Assembly (NCBI GenBank): GCA_002692725.1
Contig: NZLU01000046.1
Location: forward strand, 310,001 to 374,000
Source of the DNA: Ponticaulis sp.
GTDB taxonomy: Bacteria > Pseudomonadota > Alphaproteobacteria > Caulobacterales > Hyphomonadaceae
Direction of reading: 5' to 3'
Length of the DNA: 64,000 bases
Below are positions 62,572 through 64,000 of this stretch, one piece after another (positions within the stretch are counted from its first letter, which is position 1; every line of letters starts with the position of its first letter). The notes below the pieces were generated by a model. That model worked only from the letters and a program-made list of their open reading frames with translations. It did no database searches and was not told the DNA's origin. The translations under genes were made by a program, and so were the position numbers.

Positions 62572-62648
62572 TGGTACCGCCTCCCCGGTTCGAACGGGGG
62601 ACCTCTAGATCCACAATCTAGCGCTCTAACCGACTGAGCTAAGGCGGC
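62572..62648 (-). tRNA. trnH: tRNA-His (GUG), without G-1
   Basis: On the minus strand: acceptor GCCGCCT/AGGCGGT, D arm GCTC/GAGC, anticodon stem CTAGA/TCTAG with loop TTGTGGA (anticodon GTG, histidine), T arm with TTCGAAC, discriminator A and encoded CCA. There is no G at -1 (the base is T) and the ends are G1:U72 and A73, in contrast to the nearly universal G-1:C73 pair of tRNA-His. This is the derived alphaproteobacterial form. Confidence 0.96.
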
Positions 62649-62722
62649 AAACCAAAGGAACGCGTCTTCTAAGATTATGCGCTCCAAATTGCAAGGAAAA
62701 GATCAGCCCTTGTGAGACCTTT

Positions 62723-64000
62723 TCAGGACTTGTCGGCAAACGGATTCTTACCCTGACGGACATAGAGTCGGATCGGCACGCCGGGCAGATCAAACGCTTC
62801 GCGCAAACCATTGATCAGATAGCGCTTATAGGCTTCCGGCATATGTTCGCCGCGATTGGCCATCAGGACAAATGTTGGTGGCCGGGTCTTGATCTGGCTC
62901 ATATATTTGCACTTGATCGGCCGACCATGCACCGATGGCGGCGGGTGACGTTCAACCACATGACGCAGCCAGTCGTTCAGATCCTTGGTTTTGACCCGGG
63001 CGTTCCAGTCCGTGAAATTGCTCAGAACTGCAGGCATCAGCCGATCAATTCGTTTCCCGGTCAAACCCGATAGGAACACAATTGGCGCGCCTGACGCATT
63101 CGGCAGCAATCGTTGAGCTTTTTCGCGCAGTGCTTTCGCCAATGCATCCGGGTCTTCGACCAGATCCCATTTCGAAATCACAAAAACAATTCCGCGCCCT
63201 TCCCGAACCACGAGATCGGCAATCTGCAAATCCTGCTTCTCGAACGCATCGCGTGCGTCCATGACCAGAGCCACGACATCAGCAAACCGGATCGACCGAA
63301 TTGTGTCAGACGTCGACATCTTCTCCAGCGTTTCATGCACCTTGGCGCGCTTGCGCAGCCCGGCTGTGTCGACCAGCTGAATGGTTCGGCCTTCATATTC
63401 CCAGGCGATCTCAATTGAATCCCGGGTGATGCCCGCTTCAGGTCCGGTCAACAGACGATCAGATTCAAGCAGCGAATTTACCAGAGTGGATTTTCCGGCA
63501 TTGGGTCGTCCGACAATGATCAGTCGCGCCGTGCGTGGAATTTCCGGCGGGTCTTCGGCATCCGGGTCAAATGGCGCCTCAACCTCTTTTTCGGGTTCCA
63601 CCTGCTGATCTGCGCCCGGAACGGCTTCCACAATTCCGGCATAGAGATCAGACAGCCCTTCGCCGTGCTCGGCAGACAAAGCCACAGGCTCACCGAAGCC
63701 GAGCCCATAAGCTTCATAGAGCCCATTATCCCCGGTTTTGCCTTCACATTTGTTCGCCGCCAGAACGACCGGCTTGCCCGACCGCCGTAGCAATTCAGCG
63801 AAACGCTCATCCAGCGGCGTCACGCCTGCGCGGGCATCAATGATGAACAACGCAACATCCGCCTCGGCGACGGCCTGCTCGGTCTGTTGTCGCATGCGGG
63901 CTTCAAGAGAGGTATCGTGAACGTCCTCAAAGCCCGGTGTGTCGATAATGAGAAGCTTCATCCCAGCAAGTTCTGCCGGCGTTTCCCGTCGGTCACGCGT
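62723..64000 (-). CDS. der: Ribosome-assembly GTPase Der (EngA), 5' end missing
   Basis: The 3' part of the gene for the double-GTPase Der, needed for 50S subunit maturation. The frame is open at base 64000. The first GTPase domain lacks its P-loop (outside the window) but has DTPGFEDVHDT and NKCEG; the second is complete: GRPNAGKSTLVNSLL, DTAGLRKRAK, SKWDLVEDP. A C-terminal KH-like domain ends the protein (QIKTRPPTFVLMANRGEHMP). An acidic linker (EVEAPFDPDAEDPPEIP) joins the two GTPase domains. Confidence 0.96.
   Translation of the reverse strand, partial: TRDRRETPAELAGMKLLIIDTPGFEDVHDTSLEARMRQQTEQAVAEADVALFIIDARAGVTPLDERFAELLRRSGKPVVLAANKCEGKTGDNGLYEAYGLGFGEPVALSAEHGEGLSDLYAGIVEAVPGADQQVEPEKEVEAPFDPDAEDPPEIPRTARLIIVGRPNAGKSTLVNSLLESDRLLTGPEAGITRDSIEIAWEYEGRTIQLVDTAGLRKRAKVHETLEKMSTSDTIRSIRFADVVALVMDARDAFEKQDLQIADLVVREGRGIVFVISKWDLVEDPDALAKALREKAQRLLPNASGAPIVFLSGLTGKRIDRLMPAVLSNFTDWNARVKTKDLNDWLRHVVERHPPPSVHGRPIKCKYMSQIKTRPPTFVLMANRGEHMPEAYKRYLINGLREAFDLPGVPIRLYVRQGKNPFADKS

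Noticed and set aside
1..64000. CRISPR arrays, insertion sequences, prophage or toxin-antitoxin modules
   Set aside because: No regularly spaced repeats, transposase, integrase or toxin-like pairs were seen on either strand; composition looks even across the window.

Overview
The window is an ordinary stretch of alphaproteobacterial chromosome of roughly mid-50s percent GC (estimated by eye), densely packed, with no transposase, integrase, phage gene or CRISPR array seen. Several things point to a stalk-forming or budding relative of Caulobacter, such as the Hyphomonadaceae or Maricaulaceae: the iscR-iscS-sufBCDS order, the amidase/PBP1A/prfB group divergent from rne, the bactofilin plus M23 peptidase pair, a full ccoNOQP-ccoGHIS set, and a tRNA-His that lacks the G-1:C73 pair, a loss known from one alphaproteobacterial clade. 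The genus is not resolved.

Layout. 1-5515: end of parE, a DEAD-box helicase, a GGDEF protein, and a TetR-plsC pair with two palindromes in front. 5614-6132: a small secreted protein. 6157-13982 (minus): one ten-gene iron-sulfur assembly operon, iscR-iscS-sufB-[lipoprotein-membrane protein]-sufC-sufD-sufS-sufT-sufA. 14130-23001: an alpha/beta hydrolase, anmK, tyrS, a 1121-residue AsmA-like protein, a peroxiredoxin, then an M23 peptidase overlapping a bactofilin. 23076-28419 (minus): amidase, PBP1A, and prfB with an intact programmed frameshift, divergent from rne (28793-31183). 31275-35154: M48 protease, DsbA-like lipoprotein, DUF938 methyltransferase, trypsin-like protease. 35243-40645: a five-gene surface-sugar cluster whose genes strictly alternate strand. 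40767-44371: tRNA-Trp, an Arg/Asp-rich secreted protein, pccB, a cytochrome c lipoprotein and a small conserved-looking protein. 45005-52931: cbb3 oxidase structural and assembly genes, including the short ccoQ (47484-47648) and ccoS (52779-52931). 53143-59547: a TonB-dependent receptor, a TetR regulator, a hydrolase, and a multidomain redox/copper lipoprotein. 59663-64000: another TetR gene, acs, tRNA-His and the 3' part of der.

How the parts work together. The suf operon builds Fe-S clusters that IscR senses. The cco block makes the high-affinity terminal oxidase and loads it with copper (CcoI) and haem. The amidase, PBP1A, M23 peptidase and bactofilin act on the cell wall. The two most unusual items are (1) a shared palindrome TCAAC-N4-GTTGA in front of both the TonB receptor and the hydrolase, flanking a TetR gene, which suggests a small uptake-and-hydrolysis regulon for an unknown ester or lipid, and (2) the lipoprotein at 57472-59547, which joins a thioredoxin-like CxxC domain, one c-type haem site, a domain keeping the six copper ligands of the PHM/DBM monooxygenases, and a pair of EF-hands.
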